64,000 nt of DNA from Leucosporidium creatinivorum (Eukaryota > Basidiomycota > Microbotryomycetes > Leucosporidiales > Leucosporidiaceae), in contig BCKL01000035.1 in assembly GCA_001600635.1 (NCBI GenBank), forward strand, positions 134,589 through 198,588, in the 5' to 3' direction. The notes under the pieces are model-generated. The model had not been told where the DNA came from. It did no database searches and saw nothing but the letters and a program-made list of their open reading frames with translations. Shown here in pieces: positions 10,562 to 20,831 of this stretch (positions are counted from its first letter, which is position 1; each line of letters begins with the position of its first letter). The position numbers were made by a program, and so were the translations under genes.

Positions 10562-10882
10562 GGGAGCTTGTTTACGGGATCTTGGCTGCTTTGTTGATAC
10601 TACGACTACGATTTACGACCTCGCCCAACTCTTCGAAGAGCGACCGTCTTGGGAAGCTCGGCGGTGACCTTTCTGATCCTGCCTCCGCCCGAATATTTCA
10701 TCCGCGGTACGATGGACGTTGGAAGCTTCTTCCACACCTCTGAAAGTCCTCCTGTGCTCACCCCGTACGTTTCAGGCGAACACCTCCGCCTTCGGCGCTC
10801 CGGTCGCGAAACTTCGGACGTCTCTCGGAAAAAACATCTCTTCTTCTGCTCTCTCATCCTCTCGCGGGCTTACCTGAGAGCA

Positions 10883-11913
10883 ATGTCCTCACCACCTCAC
10901 CGTCAGCCACCAGGTCGAGTCAAGCTCAGCACCCTCGACTCGGCGCCGCCTTCGCCCTCCAACCTCAACTTCAACTACCTCTCCTTTCATGACCCTCCCC
11001 GCCCTCCAGTAGCCAGCCGCGACGTTCTCCCTTCTTCGCCTTCGTCTCTCCCGAGGAGAGCCTCATCATCTCACTCACCTCTTTGGCCGACTCCTGCTGC
11101 AGCTCGGCCTCAGCTCGCCTCGACTCCAGCTGCTGCTCCGCCGGCGCCGGCCCGCCCTCCGCGTGCGGTCCCAGAGCATTATGTTCCTCAAGCTCGAGAG
11201 CCGGGGATGAGGCTACGCTCAGAAGTGCGTAAGACTACACACTCGCCGTTGCAATACGCCACTGGCCAGGATGACGGGGAGCGATACCTCACTAGTCGCC
11301 GCTATCCAGCGGCTCAGGACCGGCTGTACGAGCCCACGAAACCTATAACAGAGGATAGTGACCATACGAGTGACGAGCCCGACGAGTGAGTGCAGCTGGC
11401 GAGCTCGGCGTTGAGTCGTTTCCTCCTCGCCTCTTCAGAGGCCTTTGGCAGAGAAGGAAGAGGCGTGCCAACAGGAAGAGACGGTACAACGACCATCACA
11501 GGAACGAGTGGTCCAACGGTGACCCACTACAACGCCAGCTGTCCCAGCCGGATCCGGATCCCAGGCCTTACGGTCCCTCGCCGAAGTGAGTGACCTGGCC
11601 TCTGCTTGTCTCTTGCCCAGTCCATTGTCTCTCGTAACTGACTTCTCTATCCTTCTTACCATCGTGCAGCCCCAATGGGTCGCTCACTCCGCGCCCTTTG
11701 AGCCCCGCAAGAAACCTTCCAACCTCCCGAATCCAACTCGTGCAAGGCATCCGTCAAGCAGTGCTCGCTACGCCTCCGGATCAGCTCACCGATGCTCACT
11801 ATACTCAACTGCACCGCTATCGTATCCCCCACGACATTGCGCAAGCTCCTCGGTCCCTTTTCTCCTGCGCCGAGGAAGCTCGCTCACCTTCGGCCGACTC
11901 CCTCCAGCGTTAA
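10883..11913 (+). CDS. Orphan Pro/Ser-rich family, member A
   Basis: Three exons. Exon 1 (10883-11385) is a Ser/Pro-rich tract starting MSSPPHRQPPGRVK. It contains FNYLSFHDPPRPP, the family box VPEHYVPQAREPG and a second box AAQDRLYEPTKP near its acidic end. Exon 2 (from about 11439) is basic (RRKRRANRKRRYN) and ends with NGDPLQRQLSQPDPDPRPYGPSP. Exon 3 gives NGSLTPRPLSPARN and about 60 more residues to TAA at 11911. All junctions are canonical and in phase with members B and C. No known domain, signal peptide or membrane segment is visible; it looks disordered. Member B follows directly in the same orientation, so this is a tandem duplicate pair. Function unknown; the shared exon pattern across three diverged copies is the evidence that it is a real gene. 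Confidence 0.7.
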
Positions 11914-12317
11914 CGGCTTGCAAACCCGAGCCTGACGAAGGACTGGGTGTCAAGCAGCTTTACATACAGAGGGTGCACATCCAATTCTCACAGTTCACAT
12001 CAAAAAGTCCCAAACATATCTCTAAGGGGAGCTCATCGCATTGAAAGCTAACGAAGGCTATGACTTCGGCGATCATTCGCCGAGCTTGCGTTTCGGGTCT
12101 CAGCTCTTGCCAGATCTCGTCCATTCTTCTTCCTCTCTGTTCTTTTTCTGGACTGATCTCATCGCCCCGCAATCTCCGCAACACCATCTGTATGTATTTC
12201 ATGCGACACAGCCCACCTTTGGCGGGGAAAGACCGCATGCCTCGGACGTCTGCTGCACGAGAAAAGATCAAGTCGTCTGCTCTTTCTGCTTCCATATCTC
12301 ACTTCTCTCATTGAGGA
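11914..12317. other. Intergenic, members A to B
   Basis: About 400 bp between tandem paralogs. It presumably holds the terminator of A and promoter of B. I see no gene or clear repeat. Confidence 0.4.
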
Positions 12318-13487
12318 ATGTCCTCGCCACCTCGACCGCCTTCACGCGGCCATCAGCTCAGCTCGGCGCCAGCTTCGCACTCACTCAACCTCGACTTTCT
12401 CTCCTTCGGCAACCAAACCCCGCCTCCAGTGCCGAGCCGCTACGTCCTAGGCTCTTCTCCTTTCTTTCCTTCAACTTCAACATTACTTCCGCCACGCTTG
12501 CCTCGTCCTGCAAGTGCTCAGCTCCCCTCGGCGCCACCCCACCCTCGTACCTTCCGCCGCAATATCCTCTCCTCGGGTCAGCCAGGCCGTCGTTTAATCC
12601 CGAACCACTACATACCCGTTGCACGAGAACCTGCAGGAAGGCCTCGTCGGCGGCATCAGGAGGATTACGCCTCGCCGTTGCAATTCGGCTTTCACCCGAA
12701 TGGGCGCGTGTACAGGAGCAACGAAGAGAGCTTGCCAGGTGCCCATGACCGTCTCTACGAGCCTAGGGAGACGCAGGATGATGATGGTAACTTGAGTAGT
12801 GGTGACAGCGACGATGGGTAAGTCTGAACCTCGAGCTCGGCGACTGGAGCTCACAATCCCCTCGGCAGGTACGACTACGACAAGGAGAAGAGGGAGACTC
12901 GGATCAGGCGACGTTATGCCAATCAGAGGAGGGAGGACTTCCACAACGGCGACCCCCTGCGCCGCGACCTTTCTCACCCAGACCCTGGCCAACGGCCGTA
13001 CGGACCTGCGCCGAAGTGAGCCCATCTTCTCACGTCGAGCTCAGATGACCTCTTCCTGCTTACTGATCGGGTTCTTCTCGAGGCCGAACAGCCCTACAGG
13101 CTCGCTAGTCCAGCGCCGTCTGAGCCCCATAATTGACCTCCCGACTCATCGAATCGGTCTCTGGCGAGGACCACCACCGCCCGCTGCTACGCCGCACCAT
13201 CTCCTCACACAGCGCCACCAGGCGCAGCTTGTTCGTGTTGGCGTCCTCCACGAGAGAGTGTGAGCTCTTCCAAGTCCTGTCCACGCCGAAGCTCGCTGAT
13301 TTGGCTCTCCAGACTCCCAATTCAGCCTCCGAGGCTTGAGGGCCATGACACGCTGCAGAATATTGCTATACGACAGGATCAACATCGGCTCGCCCAAGCG
13401 GAGGAGAGCAGGAAGCGTCGAAACTCAGTTGTTCAGGCGGAGAGGATGGAGGATCGGAAGCGCCGAGGCAGCAGTGCGAGCAGGTAG
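12318..13487 (+). CDS. Orphan Pro/Ser-rich family, member B
   Basis: Four exons. Exon 1 starts MSSPPRPPSRGHQLSS and has LDFLSFGNQTPPPVPSR, the box IPNHYIPVAREPAGR, SPLQFG and AHDRLYEPRETQ, then an acidic end (SSGDSDDG). Exon 2 is charged (YDYDKEKRETRIRRRYANQ) and ends NGDPLRRDLSHPDPGQRPYGPAP. Exon 3 begins NSPTGSLVQRRLSP. A fourth exon after a GTGAGC...CTCCAG intron gives QDQHRLAQAEESRKRR, matching RDRLAQVFARLKESRKRP of member C, and stops at 13487. Exon order, phases and motifs match members A and C although overall identity is low. No recognised domain. It probably encodes an intrinsically disordered protein with a short basic helix at the C-terminus (inference). Confidence 0.72.
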
Positions 13488-13732
13488 AGGGGTGGCTTGC
13501 GCCGTGAAGATGTGTCGAGGGACGATGAGAGGTTGAGCTTGAATCGAGGAAGTCTTCTGCGGCTTTCTGGCCACCTCTGACAGCGAGCGAGTGAGCCAAG
13601 CCAACGCCGAGCCAAATAAACGAGCGATTGCCTTGCGCGAATAGTGGTACACCCGATACACCCCCGACCTTCTACAAGTACACCCAGATCAAACACAATG
13701 TCCCTCAAGGACCCCTGCACCCTACTAGCCAG

Positions 13733-14642
13733 CTAGTAGCCAGGCAACGCCTCGTCCTCGAATGAAGGCCTGCCGGTGCGCACGGCCGTGGGAAGACTGG
13801 CGATATAGTCCGCCACTCCTCCATCGTACACAGGAGGAGCCCTGTAGAGCGAGCGAAGGTCAGCATAGTCTCCGAGTCGAGGCATGGCGGTCTCGGCGCA
13901 CCTGAGGAGCCCTCGACCGAGTCCGCGGTTCCCTCCTGCACCAGCAGCAGCTCGGAGCCTCTCCTGCGCTTCAACAGCAGCATCTCCGACGAGGAGTGAA
14001 GTGGCAGTCGAGCTACGGCTCCTTCCCTGCGCCGGCCGAACTGTATCGTCGTCATCGGCGTCCGAATTGTACTCGCTCGGCGCCGCGCTCGAAAGGTTGG
14101 AAGAGGAGGAAGAAGCAGACGAAGAGATGCTACGTGAAGAGTAGACGCGGTGGAAGATGGATTTGGGAGGCCTCCGAGCGGCGTTGAAGGCTTCCACGCC
14201 GAGCGGGGTTCGGGGGATGGCAGCAGCGCCGGATAGACCTCCCTTGCTGGTGGGCGGTGCTGTCTTGACGGCGTAGGCGATCACAGTGAATGCCTCGTAG
14301 TGCTCTCGCAGAAGGTATCCGAGGTGACTGAAGAGCAGCACGAGGTCAGCTTGCGCGCATCGCTTTCGACCCGGCCAGAGCTCGCTCTCCTTGCAGGCCT
14401 GCAGATTGCTACTCACACAGCTCGGAGGTAGAGACAGAGTAGATGCAGCTTCCTGGATACCTGGCCGGCGTTCCCGCCGCTCGTGAACTTGCTATGAACG
14501 CGCCGGAGGATTAGCTGCGTCGTGGTGAGATTGCACAAAGCGTTCCTCACGCTGTAACGTAGGCCGACAGCACCTCTTCCACATCCAGAGTAGTCTCCGC
14601 CCGAGCGAGAAGCTTGCCGGTCTGCTCTTGTGTCAATCCCAT
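13733..14642 (-). CDS. Hypothetical protein
   Basis: Start MGLTQEQTGKLLARAETTLD at 14642, then ..EEVLSAYVTA / KFTSGGNAGQVSRKLHLLCLYL / HLGYLLREHYEAFTVIAYAVK, and a low-complexity Ser-rich middle (SSSASSSSSN) with an acidic DADDDD stretch. The end is YDGGVADYIASLP...FEDEALPGY and TAG at 13733. Introns have canonical ends; the last (about 13846-13905) is a multiple of three and stop-free, so its retention would add 20 residues. The N-terminal 110 residues look helical and amphipathic, the rest disordered. I do not recognise the family. It is convergent with member B. Confidence 0.6.
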
Positions 14643-15079
14643 CTTGTCTGGTTGAGCGGAGCTTTCGTGGGGAGAGCGCGATTAGAGAGGCGACGAGCGG
14701 GGTTGAGAGGGTGCAGACGAGGCGGGAGCTGGCGTAGGCGAGAGCGACGGTGATGCAGAGGGCCGTAGAGGTGTACGAAGGCGAGTTGTGTAGACGAGTA
14801 GAGCGTAGGAGACAAAGAGCAGCCTCGAGCGATTTGAGGGTTCTCGCCCTCGCAGCTCGCAGGGAGTGCCTCTCGGAGTCGTACGCAGTTGAGAACAGTT
14901 CAGCTTGCTCCGGGCTTGGTCTGTTGTTCGCCGAACAAGCCTTTGCTCGTGCAGAAACGCGCTGTAGGCTAACTGCTTTGCTAGAACGGCTTCGCTCGGC
15001 CATCAAGCTCGAAGCGAGGATTGATCACCTTTACGTACACCAATAACCCGCAGTCTACGTCTCATAGTACAGTAAACAT

Positions 15080-17543
15080 CTACGCCGAGTGCACCTTGTA
15101 CTTTTTGGTCGCTTTAAAGCCCAACCCAAGGATCGAAGAGGCGAACGTGGTCACCCCGACTGCTCGGCGAAGGGGAAGGTTAGCCTTCGGGTCGAGGTCG
15201 CCGCACGCTCGGCGTCGTCGCGGCACTCACCAAAAATCATGACATCTCGGAAGCCGTGCATGCCCCATTGAGCGCTGCAAGAGCGTAAGGTCAGTGTCGA
15301 AAAGACGAAAAAGCATCGCCGAGCTCACTCTTTGTCCGCTGACTGGCTGCCATGGTAGAGGGACGAGCCGATGATGGGTCCGATGATGCTTGCAGATCCA
15401 CGGAAGACGCTGTAGATGGCGATGATGGCTGTAGAGACATGTGGGTCGCCGCCTTGGGAAAGACGAGAGTCAGCTCGGCTCGGCTCGGCGCAGAAAAACG
15501 GTCAGAAACTCACCTGCAACGTCACGGCCCGTGTCCGACCATAGGGCGCAGATACCCGAGAATCCTCCGAAGAGCACAGCGAAGGCAAAGACTTTGCCAA
15601 GGGTGTCGGCGAGCGCCCATGAGGTGACAGCGCTGAGACAAGAAATGAGAGCCATCGACGACATGATGGTGGCCGCTTCGAAGCGGTCGCTGAGCCAGCC
15701 GATGCCTAGCTGGGATGCGGTGGTACTGACGTTGAGAACAGCCAGCACAGCGTTGGCCGAGCTGGCGTCTGCGACGGCGTCAACGTAGGTTGTAAGTAGG
15801 AGGGCCACGGCAAAAAAGGCGAGTGAGAAGATGAAGGTGGTTGCTGACTGTACGGGAAAAGCTGGGTCAGCCATATTCTCTGGTGCTCGTGGCTCAGGAT
15901 GGGCAGGAGAGACGACCTTCGGCTGAGACCGAGGTCGTTTCTCCTGCCCCTCCTGAGAGACGACCTTCGGCTGAGACCGAGGTCGTTTCTCCTGCCCCTC
16001 CTGGGCCACTTGTGCAGCTTCTTACCATGAGGAGGACGATTGGGTTCCAGGCGAAAGAGAGATCCGCTCCGCCCGAGAAGAGGGGAGCGCGCTTCTCCGG
16101 TGTGACGAAGGGCAGTCGAGGGCGTAGCGTGAGGATACAGCCAATGTAGACAACAAGGGTGATGAGGGCCCAGATCCTGCACATCCATGCGAAGCCCTGT
16201 GAAAGTAGGCGAAGGTTAGCGACCGAGGACGGGAGGAGAACCGAGGCAACAGCTCACAACTTGTTCGAGAAGGCCTCCGATGAGGAACGGCAGGCAGAAG
16301 CCGCCGACGCCCGTTCCAGCGAAGCTGTGAGCGACCAAGCAGGTCAGCGAATTGCCTGCGAGGAGAGGGAGGAAGAATAGCGACCCACATGATCCCGCTT
16401 GCCATCCCGCGCCTCACAACCCACCACTGGGAGAGCCACAGTAGTACAGGGGTGTACAGGACGCCACCTCCTATGCCGCCACACACACCCTGCAGTAAAA
16501 TGAGATGCCAAATCTGTGCGCGACGAGGTCAGCCTGCGAGGCTCGGCGCAGATCAGGTCCGAACTCACTGCCGTAGCCCAGGACGAGATAAGCATACTGC
16601 CACAGGAAAGGACCACTGCTGACCAGAGCATTGTCATGACCCAGTCGGGGTAGCGACGGAAGATGGGGATGAGGACTAGGGCGAAGCGAGCGCCGAGGTG
16701 ATGAATGAGGCGTAGACAGAGATGTGGGCGAGCTGGAATCAGCCTCAAACTTCTTGATGGGCCTCAAAAACCGACATCTACTCACTGATGGGTAGCATGT
16801 ACTCGATAGCAAGAGCCACAGTCCCCACAGCGCCGATCGCCGTGAGGGAGCTCGCCTTGAACGGCGCATGCGTCGAGAGATGGAGCGCGACGGTGCCGAA
16901 GGAGAATCCCCAGGCCCACACAAACATTCTGTAGCGCCGGGGAGACCTTGGGTCAGCGAGAATGTCCTGCAGCGAGAGCAAAGGTCAGCGAGGACTTCGC
17001 CGAATCGAGCGCCGAGACGTCAGCTTACCTCTCAAAATGGGGGTTGTGAGGCTCGAAAGGGTGTACATGTCTCTAGGACATCTCGACTAGCTGATAGGAA
17101 GCAACGGGGAGTCGAGTAAGAAGGCGGAGGGGCGGGATGGGTCAGCCAGCTTTCGGCGAGATCGGTCAAGCGGGGGTAGAGACTCACCAGAGCAGTACAG
17201 AGCAGCGGCAATAGCGTAAAGCTACCACTGCACTCCCGTGTAGCTTCCTCCCACCATTAGCTCCCCAGGAGACGAGCACAGGCGCAAGTTCTCTCGCTGC
17301 TGATCGAGAGTCGACGGCAAAGACTCACTCTACCATGAAAGCCGACGCAAGAAACACCCAGGCATGCCGACCTCCGTCAACTGGAGGAAGCGATTCTGCC
17401 TGCCTCTCCAGCCCTACATCTCGAAGCCGCCTGGTCGAGCTCGAAGGAGAAACGTCTCGTGTAGGCGGCTGGGTCGTCGTTGTCGATCCAGGGAGCAAGG
17501 ATAGCTCGATGCCATGCTGTAGAGGCTGTACGAGGTCGGCCAT
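15080..17543 (-). CDS. MFS monocarboxylate (MCH/riboflavin-type) transporter 1
   Basis: A plasma-membrane transporter of the fungal MCH family (relatives move riboflavin or monocarboxylates). The N-tail of about 55 residues is Ser/Thr-rich and leads to the PPVDGGRHAWVFLASAFMVE motif, the family's PDGGYGWVVV-type opening. Later segments include VCGGIGGGVLYTPVLLWLSQWW-VVRRGMASGI (TM4-5), IGWLSDRFEA (loop signature), CALWSDTGRDVAGG and the C-terminal GFRDVMIFVGVTTFAS. It ends KATKKYKVHSA-TAG at 15080. About a dozen short introns are canonical. One, 15848-16025, is 178 nt long because of a 48-bp tandem repeat. It lies head-to-tail upstream of the stop of a similar transporter, so the two arose by tandem duplication. 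Substrate not predictable. Confidence 0.85.
15908..16003. repeat. 2 x 48-bp tandem repeat with hairpin arms in an intron
   Basis: Two adjacent, essentially identical 48-bp units (15908-15955, 15956-16003) inside an intron of the first MCH-type gene. Each unit carries facing arms (ACGACCT ... AGGTCGT) around CTCAGCC-type bases, so each can form a small hairpin. The outer flanks (CAGGAG / CTCCTG) are also complementary. Confidence 0.85.
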
Positions 17544-17851
17544 AGCAGTCCGCTCTGGTGGAAGCGAGATAACGAGTCAAACCCTCTTCGCCGGCGGCTT
17601 CGACCTCCGATCCTCATTTTGCCGAGGGGCACCGCAGAGTGCTGGGAGTTGAGGAAGCAAGATCTGAACAAGTCCGAAGGAAAGTAGAGAGTCCTTCGAG
17701 AGCGGGTCGAAGCTGCAAGAGCTTAGCGAGGACTCCTCCCGGCTGGCCTGAGAGCTCGGGGCTCGCTAGCTGACATTCTCTCCTCGCGACTCAGCACACG
17801 TCGATACTGCGTTGACCTCGTCATACAAGCTTCTATGTCTAGTAAGATGTT
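17544..17851. other. Intergenic between the two MCH-type genes
   Basis: 308 bp between the start of transporter 1 and the stop of transporter 2. Must hold the promoter of the former. No clear TATA box or repeat seen. Confidence 0.35.
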
Positions 17852-20371
17852 CTACTGAGTCTTGATGTGCTTTGTAGCGCGGAGGCCGAATCCACAGGCC
17901 GCCGAAGCGAGCGCCATTGAACCGACTGCACGAGCAGAGATCAGCTACAGCTCTCGAAATGCGGAGCAATAGACTCACCAAAAATCATGATGCCTCGGAA
18001 GCCGTATTGTCCCCATACACCGCTGGGGAAGGTTCCATTCGTGAGCTAGCCATCGCCGAGGGTCGAGAGAAGTCGGCACTCACTCGTCCTGATTCCGGAG
18101 CTTCTCGTCATACAGCGACGCAGCAATCATAGGTCCCACAATACTGGCGATGCCTCGGAAGATGCCAAAGAGGGAGAAGACGGTTGTCGAGATACGAAGG
18201 TCGCCGCCGGCTACATCGCGAGCTGCTGCGTTCCAGCACGAGCAGATGGAGGAGAAGATGCCCTGTAAAGGTGCGGGAAGAAGGTCAGAGACAGTGAGCG
18301 TAGTTTGGCGATAGCAGCGACTCACGTAGAGGATACAGAAGCCGAACACCTTGGCCAGCGTGTCGGCAAATCCCCAGGCTGTGAAAGCAGTCAACGCGCT
18401 CCCGATGCCCAGGGTGGCGATGATCCACGCCTTGTCGTACTTGTCACTCAGCCAGCCGACGCCGACTTGCCCGACAACGCTGGCGGCATTGAAGACAGCG
18501 AGGACTGTAGTAGCCGAGAGCGACGAGGCGAGAGAGTCGACGTAGGTGGAGAGGTAGATGGCGACGGGGAAGAATGAGAGAGAAGAGAGGAAGGTGATGA
18601 AATACTAGTGATGACAGTGGGAGGTCAGCGAAGGTTTCGGCGAGGCAGGAGCTCGGCGCAAGAAGAGCTCGGGGCTCGATCGAGCCTCAAACTCACCATC
18701 AAAATGACTGTAGGATGCCAGGCAAAGGAGAAGTCCGTCCCCCTCGTCACCCAGGGTCCACGAACAGCAGGCTTGACGGCGGGGACTCGAGGTCGAAGCG
18801 TCGCGACGCAGCCCGAGAAGATAACGAAAGTGATGAGAGCCCAGATACGGCATGTCCAGGCGAATCCCTGCGATGGGGGAAGTCAGCTTCGGTTCCGAAA
18901 CGGATGAAGGAGCGAGCCCAATACTCACTACCCTCTCCAGCACCGAGTTGAGGAGGAAGGGAAAGACGAAGCCCCCGACTCCGGTGCCGGAGAAGCTATG
19001 AGCGGAGAAAAGGTCAGCGTACAGCTTGCGAGAGAGACGGAAGACGAGGGTCAACATACATGAGCCCGCTGGCCATTCCACGCCTCACAATCCACCATTC
19101 TTGCAACCAAATGAGAACCGGGGTGTATAGAAAGGCGCCGGCTGTGCCGCACAGAACGCCTTGTAGCAAGATGAGCTGCCAAATCTGTTGATAGTTGAGA
19201 CTGATAAGAGCTATCGAGCTTCACGCAGAGCAAGTTGTACTCACGGCCGTCGCCCAGGAGGAGACGAGCATGCTGCCACACGAGACCACGGTGGCGGCCC
19301 ACAGCATCGTGCTGACCCAGTCCGGGTATCGTCGGAATATTGGGATGAGTGCTGTAGGATGGTGATGTGTATGTGCATGTGAAGATGAAGAAGGGGGCCA
19401 AGTGAGAAAGCAAAGCCTGAGTCGGCGTTTCGGCGATGCTAGGTCGTCCAGCTTAAGACTGACCGAGGGGTAGCATGTACTGAATGGCGAGCCCGACAGT
19501 TCCTACAGCTCCAATTGACGCAAGGGAACTTTTCTTGAACGGTTCGTGCGTCGCGAGATCTGTCGAGGTAGGCCAGGTCAGCCGAGTCGTCCTCGCCGAA
19601 CCCTTCCCGACTTCGCATACAGAGCTGCACCGTCCCGAAAGCGAAGAGAAAGCCCCAAATCAGCGTCCTGTAGCGCAGCGCAAACGAAGGTCAGCGGGAG
19701 TCTCCTGCAGCAAGATTGAGGTCAGCGAAGGTTTCGCCGAGTCGAGCGCCGAGAAAGCCAGCTCACCAGGCGCATTGGGTGTTGAGCAGCTTCTGAGGGT
19801 ACACGAGCTCTTTGTGTCCCTGTGAGCGGGCGAACAGGGTGGGAAGTCGTGTCGAGGGGGTCAGAAAGGAGGGAGAAGAGCGAAGGTCCGGTCAGCGCTC
19901 GGTGGCCGTTCCAGTGGGCGCAGAGACTCACCAGACACCTGCAGAGCAGTAGAGGACACCCACACAGCCCCGAAGTACCCTCGTCTACCTCGCCAACCCT
20001 CAACGAGCATCCTACTGCAGGGAAGGGGTCCGAGAGCCAAAAAGAGCTGCGTCTCCCTCTTCGGCTCCCTGCTGTCTCTTCCTGTAGCTTTTCGAGCGCA
20101 TTCCGTAGCTCTGTACCCTTCAACCAAATCCTATACCTCAGACTTACTCTAGAAACCAAGCATTGAGAGCGAACGTCCAAGCCTGCAATCCACGATCCGC
20201 TGGCGGCAGCTCCACAGCAGCCTGCTCCGCTCGATCCTCCTTGAGCCTCCTCACAGAAGCAGCAGGGGATTCATCCGTCGAAGGTGGTTGCGTGGTGGTT
20301 GTCGAGGAGGATGGCGGGAAGTTCGAGAGCTCCACGGCCTCGCGCTGGCCTGCTTGGATGTATTCGGGCAT
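17852..20371 (-). CDS. MFS monocarboxylate (MCH-type) transporter 2
   Basis: Paralog of the preceding transporter with the same exon order. Start MPEYIQAGQREAVELSNF at 20371, a Ser/Thr/Pro N-tail and PPADRGLQAWTFALNAWFLE in place of the PDGG opening. It then has GAFLYTPVLIWLQEWWIVRRGMASG, GTGVGGFVFPFLLN, TCRIWALITFVIFSGC, GVGWLSDKYDKAW, CSCWNAAARDVAGG and GQYGFRGIMIFVGSMALAS. It ends LRATKHIKTQ-TAG at 17852. Twelve membrane segments can be inferred across about a dozen exons. It differs from transporter 1 most in the N-tail and membrane loops, suggesting an old duplication with possible change of substrate. No riboflavin- or pyruvate-specific residues can be argued from sequence alone. Confidence 0.85.
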
Positions 20372-20831
20372 TGTTGACGACCGTAGAGGGTGAGGAGGTG
20401 GGGAGCTGGTTCTGTCGAGAGTCTAAAGCGACGAGCTCGAGGGAAGCGGTCGAAGGCAAAGCGCGAAAGGCGAAGTTCGGACTTGGCCGCCGGCCAACTC
20501 GCTCGGCTCGGCTCAGAAAGATCGTCCCCGTCGGTTCACCTGCTGTTCTGAGGCTGACACTGCAGCTCTTTCGTCTGCAGAGGAGAAGAAAGCCGCAAAG
20601 CGAGAGACAAGTTCGGCGCAAGACGACCGACTCGGCCTCGGCTCCGCTCCCAAGTTAGCGCTCAAGTCCTCTCTCGAGTACGGCGGCTGATAAGCAAACG
20701 AAAGTGTTACAATCATACGGATCCATAGAGTAGTAGTGGTAAAGTTATAACAAGCACTCGAGCGCGCCCTTTTGTGCCGAGAATCTCCCTCTTCTCTATC
20801 GTCCCCCTCCATCTCCTCCGGTGTACTGAAC
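20372..20831. other. Intergenic, 5' of MCH transporter 2 and 3' of ammonium transporter
   Basis: 460 bp, both neighbours on the minus strand. Expected to hold the transporter-2 promoter and the ammonium-transporter terminator. No gene supported. Confidence 0.35.
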
